Assembly: GCF_938040115.1 (NCBI RefSeq)
Contig: NZ_CALHXD010000209.1
Location: 1-6,939 of the forward strand
DNA from: an uncultured Campylobacter sp.
GTDB lineage: Bacteria; Campylobacterota; Campylobacteria; Campylobacterales; Campylobacteraceae
Direction of reading: 5' to 3'
DNA: 6,939 nucleotides
Shown: positions 1 to 5,264 of the stretch, in pieces
Position numbering within the stretch: the stretch's first letter is position 1
How the letters are laid out: every line of letters begins with the position of its first letter
Translations under genes and position numbers: made by a program
Notes under the pieces: model-generated
Seen by the model: the letters and a program-made list of their open reading frames with translations, nothing else
What the model was told of the DNA's origin: nothing
The model's database searches: none

Positions 1-348
1 AAGCGGTAAATTTAATCCCCTTGCTACGCAGCGAATTTTTCCAAAATTAAAAAGCGAACTTTTTTACTCGCGTAACACACTCATCTCGCACATTTAGCGG
101 CGTGGCTCTTACGCTGCAAACGAGCTTTCTCAAAGCTTTGTAACGCGCGCCCAAATTAGACATGTCAGATGCTTCGCCAAGCGCCTTTCGAAGCTCATTT
201 ATAGCGCTTGCTATAAGTAGAATTTTGCGTGGAATTTTGCGCGGCACGGCAACAATTACGACCTTTAAGAGCGCACACCGCAGCTCAAAAGCCTATTTCA
301 GCTTTTTAAAACCGCGCGCCGTATGGCTCAAAGTCCATTTTCACACGC
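1..348. other. Stretch without a convincing gene, holding one doubtful small frame
   Basis: No recognisable gene lies here, downstream of the 338-residue hypothetical protein on the minus strand. The best candidate is a minus-strand frame at 47-247, 66 codons from a GTG with no well-placed Shine-Dalgarno sequence. Its basic product (it includes the stretch INELRKALGEAS) matches nothing I know. The frame stays open upstream to a TAG near 298 without adding a better start. Two small structures occur. One is a 12-base tandem duplication with one mismatch at 221-244, which gives a repeated RKI in that frame. The other is a short hairpin at 49-64 (AAAAAG, CGAA loop, CTTTTT) that overlaps the frame's stop and could be a weak terminator. 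The stretch may be a decayed gene, a tiny unknown gene or plain intergenic DNA. Confidence 0.4.
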
Positions 349-1365
349 TTAATCAACTACCGTAATCCCCGCATCCGCGCAGGCTTTTCGCGCCTTTTTA
401 GATATACCGATGCCGGTCGTTTCGATTTTCTTAAGATTAACGAAGGGCGCAAGCTCGGCGGCATCAATGTTTTTTATGTCAAAAAGCTCGTCCTCACCGT
501 CCCAATCAGGCGCGATTTGTAGATAAATTTCGTTTCCGCCGTCAAGAGATAGCTCGCTCACCCGCTCCGCCAAATCTGCAGGGACCGGATAGTCCTTGAA
601 CCACTTTTTGGCTTGCGGCAGCGCGCCGAAATCCGCGTACGGATCGATGCCGCGCTCCTCGCAATACTCAAACACGTCAAATTTAGGCTCTAGCAGGGCT
701 TTTTCATACATCAGTTCGTTCATTACGGCGATTTTGAAATTGAAATTTTTAAACGCTAGTGTCTCACCCGCCGCGCGCGGAAGCTTAAATTTATCGCTCG
801 GCCTCGGCTTTACCTTTTTCTCTTTTTGATTGATGCAGACGCGCCCTATCGGCATTTTCGCAGCTCGCACGATGTCTGCGATCTCGTCGGTGTCGCGCTT
901 AGCGAAGCGCTCGGCGAAGTCCATCGCGCCTATGCGCTCCTGCACGGCCTCGGCAAGAGCTAGCGAAACTTCGAATTTGCCCAGGCTAAGCTCCAAAAAT
1001 ATATATGCGCCGCGCAGCTCCTGTTCCGGCACGGCCTCAAGCGGCGGCCTGCCCTCTAGCGTGAACGCGCCGTCGTAGAGCTTGCGCGGAACCTCGTGCT
1101 GCACGCCCTTTGCGACCTCAAGCATCAAAACTATCTCGGAAAGCCTCGGTTCTGCGAGCTCTCCTGCGCGCACGAAGGCGAAAATCCCCGCCTCATCCCA
1201 AAAATAACGGCTTTTGCCATCTCCGTCATCGATCACGCGCGGCTGACCTAGGGCTTCATTAAATTTAGCCAGATCAAACTCGCAGTTTACGCCGCCGATG
1301 AAAACGCCGTCCGGGCGCACGTCGACGTCAAATTTATCCTTTTTAAAAATATTAAATAGCCCCAT
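349..1365 (-). CDS. Hypothetical two-domain protein with DUF6892-like C-terminal half
   Basis: A 338-residue soluble protein with no signal peptide or membrane segment; function unknown. The start is fixed by AGGAG (1373-1377) seven bases before the ATG. Two parts are visible. Residues about 11-145 open with FDVDVRPDGVFIGGV and carry a FWDEAGIFAFVR stretch, resembling a family I recall as DUF7738. A charged Lys-rich linker (about 178-200) leads to residues about 203-338, with FKNFNFKIAVMNELMYEKAL, LEPKFDVFEY and the hallmark GGNEIYLQIAPDWDGEDELF (277-296), which I recall as DUF6892. The domain names are from memory. An acidic, aromatic-rich make-up and this two-part plan are seen in cytoplasmic accessory proteins, some near polymorphic toxin genes, but no toxin is visible here. 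Base composition is high: 68% GC in the 60 bases at 901-960. It lies 87 bp downstream of thyX and may be transcribed with it; no promoter was recognised in that gap. Confidence 0.85.
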   Translation of the reverse strand: MGLFNIFKKDKFDVDVRPDGVFIGGVNCEFDLAKFNEALGQPRVIDDGDGKSRYFWDEAGIFAFVRAGELAEPRLSEIVLMLEVAKGVQHEVPRKLYDGAFTLEGRPPLEAVPEQELRGAYIFLELSLGKFEVSLALAEAVQERIGAMDFAERFAKRDTDEIADIVRAAKMPIGRVCINQKEKKVKPRPSDKFKLPRAAGETLAFKNFNFKIAVMNELMYEKALLEPKFDVFEYCEERGIDPYADFGALPQAKKWFKDYPVPADLAERVSELSLDGGNEIYLQIAPDWDGEDELFDIKNIDAAELAPFVNLKKIETTGIGISKKARKACADAGITVVD

Positions 1366-1452
1366 TTTATCGCTCCTGATCTTGCCTTAAATTTCGTCTT
1401 AAAATTTTCACACAGCATTCCTTTTATTTTGGAGGCGGCACAAAGCGCTCTA

Positions 1453-2073
1453 TTATTCCTGATTTACGTGATCCTCGAATATAAATTTATGCTCCTGCGG
1501 TAGCGACTCGTAAAGCTTTATCGAAAGGTTTCTGATTTCCCAAAGCGCAGATTTTGAGCTACGAAGCGAGAGGAAATTTTGCAAACTGCGCGCGTTTACG
1601 CTCCACGTTAGCTCGGTTTTGTAGCACTCTGGTAGGCAGTATTTGACGATGTCGAGGCTTTTTGTCGTGTTTGCGAGGATTTCGCGCAAATTTTCTAGCG
1701 CTTTTATGCTTGCGTTATCGACCGTTTCGTCGCCCGTTAATACTATAAATCTCGCCGCTCGATCAAAGTCGCCAAGCTCAAATTTAGCCTCTTTTTTTAG
1801 CTCTTTTAGCGTGTAGCGTGTTGATTTGACGCTGAGGCTCGCCACGCGGTGACGGGCTAACTCTTGCAGTAGGGCGCGCGAGATGCCTTGGATGTAGAAG
1901 TTGTAGGAGAGGTGCTCAAGCGTGCTGGCGTGTTTAAATTTATTACCGACGCGCTCGATAAGCTCGACGTCTTTTTCGCCGCCGCCGTCGCTCTTTTCGA
2001 AGCTTTGCCAGCATGTGCGGATAGCGTGCGAGCAGATGTTTAGCGGGGTGTAGTTTAGAAGCGTTACTTGCAT
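1453..2073 (-). CDS. thyX: FAD-dependent thymidylate synthase ThyX
   Basis: ThyX makes dTMP from dUMP using methylene-tetrahydrofolate as carbon donor and FAD/NAD(P)H as reductant, in the cytoplasm as a homotetramer. It frees the cell from needing ThyA and a dihydrofolate reductase cycle. The 206-residue length is normal. The signature RHR-x7-S is intact: R74-H75-R76, then S84, followed by T85-R86-Y87. An upstream LEH motif (52-54) and the C-terminal block NARSLQNFLSLR...ALWEIRNL (160-183) match the substrate and flavin-binding regions of the family; note Ser/Lys where many homologues have acidic or His residues (RSSKSA). The ATG at 2073 follows an AAGAGAC Shine-Dalgarno-like sequence. It sits 83 bp after brnA and 87 bp before the 338-residue hypothetical gene. 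The leader holds a hairpin and a direct repeat, listed separately. The identification is secure. Confidence 0.97.
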   Translation of the reverse strand: MQVTLLNYTPLNICSHAIRTCWQSFEKSDGGGEKDVELIERVGNKFKHASTLEHLSYNFYIQGISRALLQELARHRVASLSVKSTRYTLKELKKEAKFELGDFDRAARFIVLTGDETVDNASIKALENLREILANTTKSLDIVKYCLPECYKTELTWSVNARSLQNFLSLRSSKSALWEIRNLSIKLYESLPQEHKFIFEDHVNQE

Positions 2074-2088
2074 TTAGTCTCTTTTGAT

Positions 2089-2140
2089 TAAATTTAGCTC
2101 TAAATTTAGCTAAAAATCGATAAAAATTTGATTTTATAGC
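2089..2140 (-). promoter_or_regulatory. thyX leader: hairpin, direct repeat and possible -10 box
   Basis: Between brnA and thyX the arms 2109-2118 and 2130-2140 can form a 10-bp hairpin (GCTAAAAATC with GATTTTATAGC, one bulged base, 11-base loop). Beside it an 11-base direct repeat TAAATTTAGCT occurs at 2089-2099 and 2101-2111, spaced 12 bases. On the minus strand the distal arm includes TATAAA (2133-2138), a plausible -10 element for thyX, but I see no good -35. The hairpin could be a weak terminator of brnTA, a structured thyX leader or chance pairing in AT-rich DNA. AAATTTAGC words are common across this window, which weakens the repeat as a regulatory sign. Confidence 0.35.
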
Positions 2141-2156
2141 CAATAGTTGGACAAAT

Positions 2157-2369
2157 TTACCCTTGTACGATTGCGATGTCGAGTTTTCTATTCATGCAGT
2201 CGGTTAAAAAAATATTGATGAGCGTTTGGTATGGTACGCCTTTTTTATTTGCCATATTTTTAAAATATTCTATCGTATCGGCATTTATATTCATCGAAAT
2301 TTGCTTTTTTAACTGCTTGTCCACATACGGATTTTTTATCGCTTTTGAGAAGTCGTATTCTTTTTTCAT
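2157..2369 (-). CDS. brnA: BrnA-type (CopG/ribbon-helix-helix) antitoxin
   Basis: The 70-residue antitoxin partner of the BrnT-like toxin encoded just upstream. In characterised BrnTA pairs the antitoxin binds and neutralises BrnT and, through a ribbon-helix-helix domain, represses the shared promoter. The start at 2369 is chosen because AAGGAG (2375-2380) lies five bases before the ATG; an open frame continues upstream to 2453 but overlaps the toxin gene. Residues 1-20 (MKKEYDFSKAIKNPYVDKQL) form a polar N-terminal part. Residues about 21-62 give the RHH pattern: strand KKQISMNIN, helix ADTIEYFKNMANKKG, turn VPYQ, helix TLINIFLTDCMN. The ATG overlaps the toxin's TGA as ATGA, so translation is probably coupled, and the strong ribosome site lies inside the toxin's last codons. 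Local composition is AT-rich (30% GC at 2281-2340). The CopG-type fold is well supported; the name BrnA rests mainly on its partner. Confidence 0.88.
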   Translation of the reverse strand: MKKEYDFSKAIKNPYVDKQLKKQISMNINADTIEYFKNMANKKGVPYQTLINIFLTDCMNRKLDIAIVQG

Positions 2370-2644
2370 TTTCGCTCCTTGTATTGTTTGGCTTCGTTTT
2401 TCGTTGCTTTTCTTGAGGAGATTATTCTGATCGTATCGTTTTCGCGGTAACAATGTACGACGAGTAAAATTCTCTCCTTTTGACTCATGCCTAAAATTAA
2501 AAATCTTTCTTCATCGTTTGAATGATCTTCGTCAAAAAGTACTAACGCAAATTCATCGGCAAATACGCTTTTAGGTTCTTTAAAATCGACTCCGTGCTTT
2601 GCGATATTTAGCCGTTCTTTGATCAAATTCCATTCGTAGTTCAT
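2366..2644 (-). CDS. brnT: BrnT-family ribonuclease toxin
   Basis: A 92-residue type II toxin of the BrnT (DUF497) family. Characterised members are RelE-fold ribonucleases that cleave RNA and arrest growth until bound by BrnA. Length and all main family landmarks fit: an N-terminal EW (4-5), N-I-A-K-H-G-V-D-F (13-21 plus F22), VFADEFAL (27-34), D-H-S-x-D-E-E-R-F (40-48), the strand ILGMS (50-54), LLVVH (60-64) and the C-terminal RIISSRKAT (73-81) with E84 and Y88. Nothing is truncated, so it should be active. The ATG at 2644 has no recognisable Shine-Dalgarno sequence (the preceding bases are TTATAATCGCATT), in contrast to the strong site of brnA, so the toxin may be translated less than the antitoxin. 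The gene is AT-rich and lies between flgE and thyX, consistent with acquisition as a small cassette. Confidence 0.93.
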   Translation of the reverse strand: MNYEWNLIKERLNIAKHGVDFKEPKSVFADEFALVLFDEDHSNDEERFLILGMSQKERILLVVHCYRENDTIRIISSRKATKNEAKQYKERK

Positions 2645-2651
2645 AATGCGA

Positions 2652-2674
2652 TTATAATGATAGAATAATTATAA
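2652..2674. promoter_or_regulatory. Candidate BrnA operator (inverted repeat over the -10 box)
   Basis: A perfect 7-base inverted repeat, TTATAAT (2652-2658) and ATTATAA (2668-2674) with a 9-base spacer, lies 8 bases upstream of brnT. The upstream arm coincides with the proposed -10 box, and the arm nearer the gene contains a second TATAAT on the minus strand. Ribbon-helix-helix antitoxins normally repress their own operon by binding such symmetric sites over the promoter, so this is the obvious place for BrnA. The sequence is AT-only, so chance symmetry is possible. Confidence 0.45.
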
Positions 2675-2695
2675 AAAGATAAATTCGGCTCTCAA
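2668..2695 (-). promoter_or_regulatory. Candidate brnTA promoter (sigma-70 type)
   Basis: Reading the minus strand, TTGAGA (2690-2695; five of six match to TTGACA) is followed after 16 bases by a perfect TATAAT (2668-2673). Transcription would begin near 2661, leaving a leader of about 17 bases before the brnT ATG. The -35 element falls inside the flgE terminator hairpin. A second TATAAT closer to the gene (minus strand, about 2651-2657) would give an almost leaderless message. The prediction is by eye only. Confidence 0.5.
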
Positions 2696-2707
2696 AAAGA
2701 GAGCCGA
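2685..2707 (-). terminator. Rho-independent terminator of flgE
   Basis: A perfect 9-bp stem (TCGGCTCTC at 2685-2693 with GAGAGCCGA at 2699-2707) closes a 5-base loop, starting 11 bases after the flgE stop codon. On the minus strand the stem is followed by a T-rich run (ATTTATCTTTTTATA), as expected for intrinsic termination. It isolates flgE from brnTA. Confidence 0.85.
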
Positions 2708-2717
2708 TGAGGTAAAT

Positions 2718-4976
2718 TTATTTTAACTGAAGCAGTGTGTTTAGCATTTCGTCGCTAGTCGTGATCGTCTTTGAGTTAGCTTGGAAGCCACGCTGTACGA
2801 CGATGAGCTGAGTTAGCGAGCGAGATAGATCGACGTTGCTCATCTCAAGGCTCGAGGCTGAGATCTTACCGCGTCCGGCCGTTTGAGCAGCGCCGATGAT
2901 AGGATCGCCGGAGTTTGCCGTGCGTGAGAAGAGGTTTCCGCCTTCGCCGGCTAAGCCTTGATTGTTTGCAAATTTAGCTACGCCCACTTGCGCTAGTCCT
3001 AGGCTTCGGCCGTTCGTAAATGATCCCACGAGCGTTCCGCTTTGATCTATCCTGATACCGTTTAGCTCGCCGCTAGCGTAGCCGTCTTGGCTGATGTCTG
3101 CGGTGCTTGAGTTATTGTCGGTGCTCGTTAGTCCGTCGGTGGTCTGCGTAGTACCGAATTTTAGCTCGATGTGCTGGCCGATAGCCGAACCGTTTTGCGC
3201 GCCGAAGGTAATGCTAGCCGGGCTATACGTCGCTAGCGAGCCGTCCGGGTTAAATCTCACGTAACCTGTTACTACGTTTCTAGGCTCGACCGTATTTATA
3301 GAGTTTGGTTCTGCTACTTGGATAACCATCGTCCACTCGGTTCCGCCGTTTTCTGTGTAACCGCGTTTTACGAAGTCCATTTTTATATTATGCTTCGTAC
3401 CTAAGCTATCGTAAAGATCGGTGCTAGAGCTATGAGCGGCCATGTTTAGGCTATCGGTTACCCTAGTTGAACCGCCTGCGCTTAAAGATCCTGAAATTGG
3501 CGCCATAGATGCGGTAAATTTGACGTTTTCCGTTACGTTTTTAGTAGCGTTTGTTAAACCGGTTACAGAGATATTCATATCCTTGGCGCCTGCAGCGCTA
3601 GGATTTTTAAATTGATATTGACCGTGTTCGTTTACCGTTACTTCTACGCCGTTGTTATCATTGGTTGCAGCTAGAGTAGTTGGGTTTTGCTCATGGGTAT
3701 AGTTTGTAAATTTTCTAGCATCCTCTTGCATAGCTTCACGTAAATCCTCAGTAGTAGTTACTTCTCTTTCATGCGCATCATCATAAGTATGCGTAGCGGC
3801 TACATTAGTTTTATTGTAAACATACTGATATGCGGTTATTATTCTAGTATCGACAAAATCTGTTCCTGCCCAATCAGCAGGATTATTTACAGTCATTTTT
3901 ATGTTTTTTGTATTGACTGTAGTTCCCGTATTATTCCTATTTGTTAGAACTAGCTTATTACCGTTTGTTACGCTTGCTTCTACGCCGGTTTCGCTATATT
4001 TTCCGTTTATTAGAGCTGCTAATTGACCTATGGTCATTATATTAGTACCGGTTATATTCTGCCCATTTAATTTTATGTCAAGATTTTTGCCTGGGGCTGG
4101 AGGGGTAGCAAAAGTACCGTCTGCAGCCGCACCTAAATCTAGCGCATTGGTTTTTGCATCCGCATAGCTAGCCCATATGCCTTGTCCGCCGGTTCCCTGG
4201 GCGTCTCTTAGGTTATATGCATCGCCGTTGCTATTAAACAATACTCCCAAATCGGCTCCGCGCTCCGTCATCCTTTGTTCGCCGTTCCTATTTACGTAGA
4301 ATCTATTTTCTCCGACGTTATTTTCATCGTGTATTTCGTTGGCAGTTCTTGTGCCGTCGTTATTGAGATCAACCCAGTTGTGATGCTGGTCTAGTTTGTA
4401 GATAGGTATTTTTTTATTTCCTACGTCGTTACCGCTGTCTAGGTTTCCTTTTAGCGCGATGTTTGTCGTAGCGCGAGCAGGCACGGTTAGGCCGACTGGG
4501 ATCTTTATATCGCCGATAGGTCTAGTAGGATCTATCTCTCCTGTTTCCTCATCTCTCATCCAGCCTTGTACGATGTTACCGCCGTTATCGACGAAGTTAC
4601 CTTCGCTGTCTCTTGAAAAGTCGCCGTTTCTGGTGTAGTAGGTGGTTTTGCCGCCGTCGGAGCTCACCATGAAAAATCCGTCGCCTTGAAGCGCGATATC
4701 GGTTTGCTTGTCGGTAGTTTGCAGCGAGCCTTGCTTAAAAATCCTCGTAGTGGAGTTTATCTGCGTGCCTAGGCCAACTTCCATGTTATTTACGCCGCCG
4801 TGTTGATTTTGCGGTGCGGTGGCGATACGCGAAGTTTGGTAGATAAGGTCGTCGAAATTTGCGCGGTTGTATTTAAATCCGACTGTGTTGACGTTAGCGA
4901 TGTTGTTACCCTCAACATCCATAGCGATCTGGTGAGCTTGTAGTCCCGTAACGCCCGACCAAAGTGATCTCATCAT
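2718..4976 (-). CDS. flgE: Flagellar hook protein FlgE
   Basis: FlgE subunits are exported by the flagellar type III system and polymerise into the curved hook joining the rod to the filament. The 752-residue protein is much longer than the roughly 400-residue enterobacterial FlgE, as is usual in Campylobacter and relatives. The N-terminal rod/hook domain is clear: SLWSGVTGLQAHQIAMDVEG and NNIANVNTVGFK (24-35), then GDGFFMVSSDGG (98-109) and the TRNGDF block (115-120). The C-terminal domain has SSLEMSNVDLSRSLTQLIVVQRGFQANSK in pieces across 708-736 and ends DEMLNTLLQLK; both ends form the coiled-coil core. Residues about 270-500 are the exposed, low-conservation part, with an AT-rich dip near residues 300-380. 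No cysteine is present. ATG at 4976 follows AAGGA by seven bases (a second ATG follows directly). A sigma-54 promoter upstream and a terminator downstream make it a single-gene unit of the middle flagellar class. Confidence 0.97.
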   Translation of the reverse strand: MMRSLWSGVTGLQAHQIAMDVEGNNIANVNTVGFKYNRANFDDLIYQTSRIATAPQNQHGGVNNMEVGLGTQINSTTRIFKQGSLQTTDKQTDIALQGDGFFMVSSDGGKTTYYTRNGDFSRDSEGNFVDNGGNIVQGWMRDEETGEIDPTRPIGDIKIPVGLTVPARATTNIALKGNLDSGNDVGNKKIPIYKLDQHHNWVDLNNDGTRTANEIHDENNVGENRFYVNRNGEQRMTERGADLGVLFNSNGDAYNLRDAQGTGGQGIWASYADAKTNALDLGAAADGTFATPPAPGKNLDIKLNGQNITGTNIMTIGQLAALINGKYSETGVEASVTNGNKLVLTNRNNTGTTVNTKNIKMTVNNPADWAGTDFVDTRIITAYQYVYNKTNVAATHTYDDAHEREVTTTEDLREAMQEDARKFTNYTHEQNPTTLAATNDNNGVEVTVNEHGQYQFKNPSAAGAKDMNISVTGLTNATKNVTENVKFTASMAPISGSLSAGGSTRVTDSLNMAAHSSSTDLYDSLGTKHNIKMDFVKRGYTENGGTEWTMVIQVAEPNSINTVEPRNVVTGYVRFNPDGSLATYSPASITFGAQNGSAIGQHIELKFGTTQTTDGLTSTDNNSSTADISQDGYASGELNGIRIDQSGTLVGSFTNGRSLGLAQVGVAKFANNQGLAGEGGNLFSRTANSGDPIIGAAQTAGRGKISASSLEMSNVDLSRSLTQLIVVQRGFQANSKTITTSDEMLNTLLQLK

Positions 4977-5015
4977 AGCTTTATCCTTTTTGAAAAGTGA
5001 ATTTTAAGATGACTT

Positions 5016-5034
5016 AAGCAAAAGACGTTCCAAA
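5016..5034 (-). promoter_or_regulatory. Sigma-54 (RpoN) promoter of flgE
   Basis: On the minus strand the sequence TTTGGAACGTCTTTTGCTT matches the sigma-54 consensus TTTGGAAC-N5-TTGCTT with no mismatch in the conserved positions. The GG (5030-5031) and GC (5018-5019) dinucleotides are separated by the required 10 bases. Transcription should start near 5006, about 30 bases before the flgE ATG. In Campylobacter, rod/hook genes of this class are activated by RpoN with the FlgSR two-component system, so the same control is expected here. Confidence 0.92.
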
Positions 5035-5176
5035 TTTTAAATTTGATTTTAGTTTAGTGTTGTAGAAGGTAACGACGGAAAAGAGTGTATGAGTCAAAAT
5101 TTACAAATTCGGCTTCAAATTTGAACGTAAAAAGTGAAGGCGCCGTATCGCGAGATGGATTTAAGGGTTGCGACAT

Positions 5177-5223
5177 AAAAATTTAGCGAAGATAAGACAT
5201 ATAGTCTATCAAGCTAAATTTTT
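5177..5223. terminator. Long hairpin, probable terminator after the antiporter gene
   Basis: Perfect 11-bp arms AAAAATTTAGC (5177-5187) and GCTAAATTTTT (5213-5223) enclose 25 bases that form a second stem: GATAAGAC (5191-5198) with GTCTATC (5204-5210), one bulged A and an ATATA loop. The outer stem ends in a run of five T on either strand, so termination could work in both directions. It lies 42 bases past the stop of the antiporter gene on the minus strand. The outer stem is AT-rich, which makes terminator strength uncertain. Confidence 0.6.
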
Positions 5224-5264
5224 ACTAGCTCCGTTAAAGACGCTCGCGAGACAAGCTGCCAAAT

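Larger units (their letters stand above)
4977..5264. other. Intergenic region between the antiporter gene and flgE
   Basis: This 288-bp gap holds the flgE sigma-54 promoter (5016-5034) and flgE ribosome binding site at one end and a long hairpin (5177-5223) toward the other. I see no open frame with a credible start and no RNA gene between them. The remaining DNA is AT-rich with AAATTT words, including a CAAATTTG palindrome near 5115, and an 8-base CTCGCGAG palindrome near 5242. Confidence 0.6.

Noticed and set aside
162..365. Plus-strand 67-codon frame
   Set aside because: No ribosome site, no recognisable sequence, and it runs antisense into the end of the 338-residue protein gene.
596..1078. 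Two plus-strand frames antisense to the 338-residue protein
   Set aside because: Both are shadows of the well-supported minus-strand gene, with Ser/Ala-rich unrecognisable products.
1943..2143. Minus-strand 66-codon frame overlapping the thyX start
   Set aside because: It is an out-of-frame reading of the thyX 5' end and leader, ending in a low-complexity Arg run.
2176..2430. Plus-strand hydrophobic 84-codon frame, superficially a small membrane protein
   Set aside because: It is antisense to brnTA; its Phe/Leu richness simply mirrors Lys/Glu codons of the antitoxin.
2370..2453. Longer 98-codon form of the antitoxin
   Set aside because: The extension overlaps brnT and starts without a ribosome site, while AAGGAG sits exactly before the ATG at 2369.
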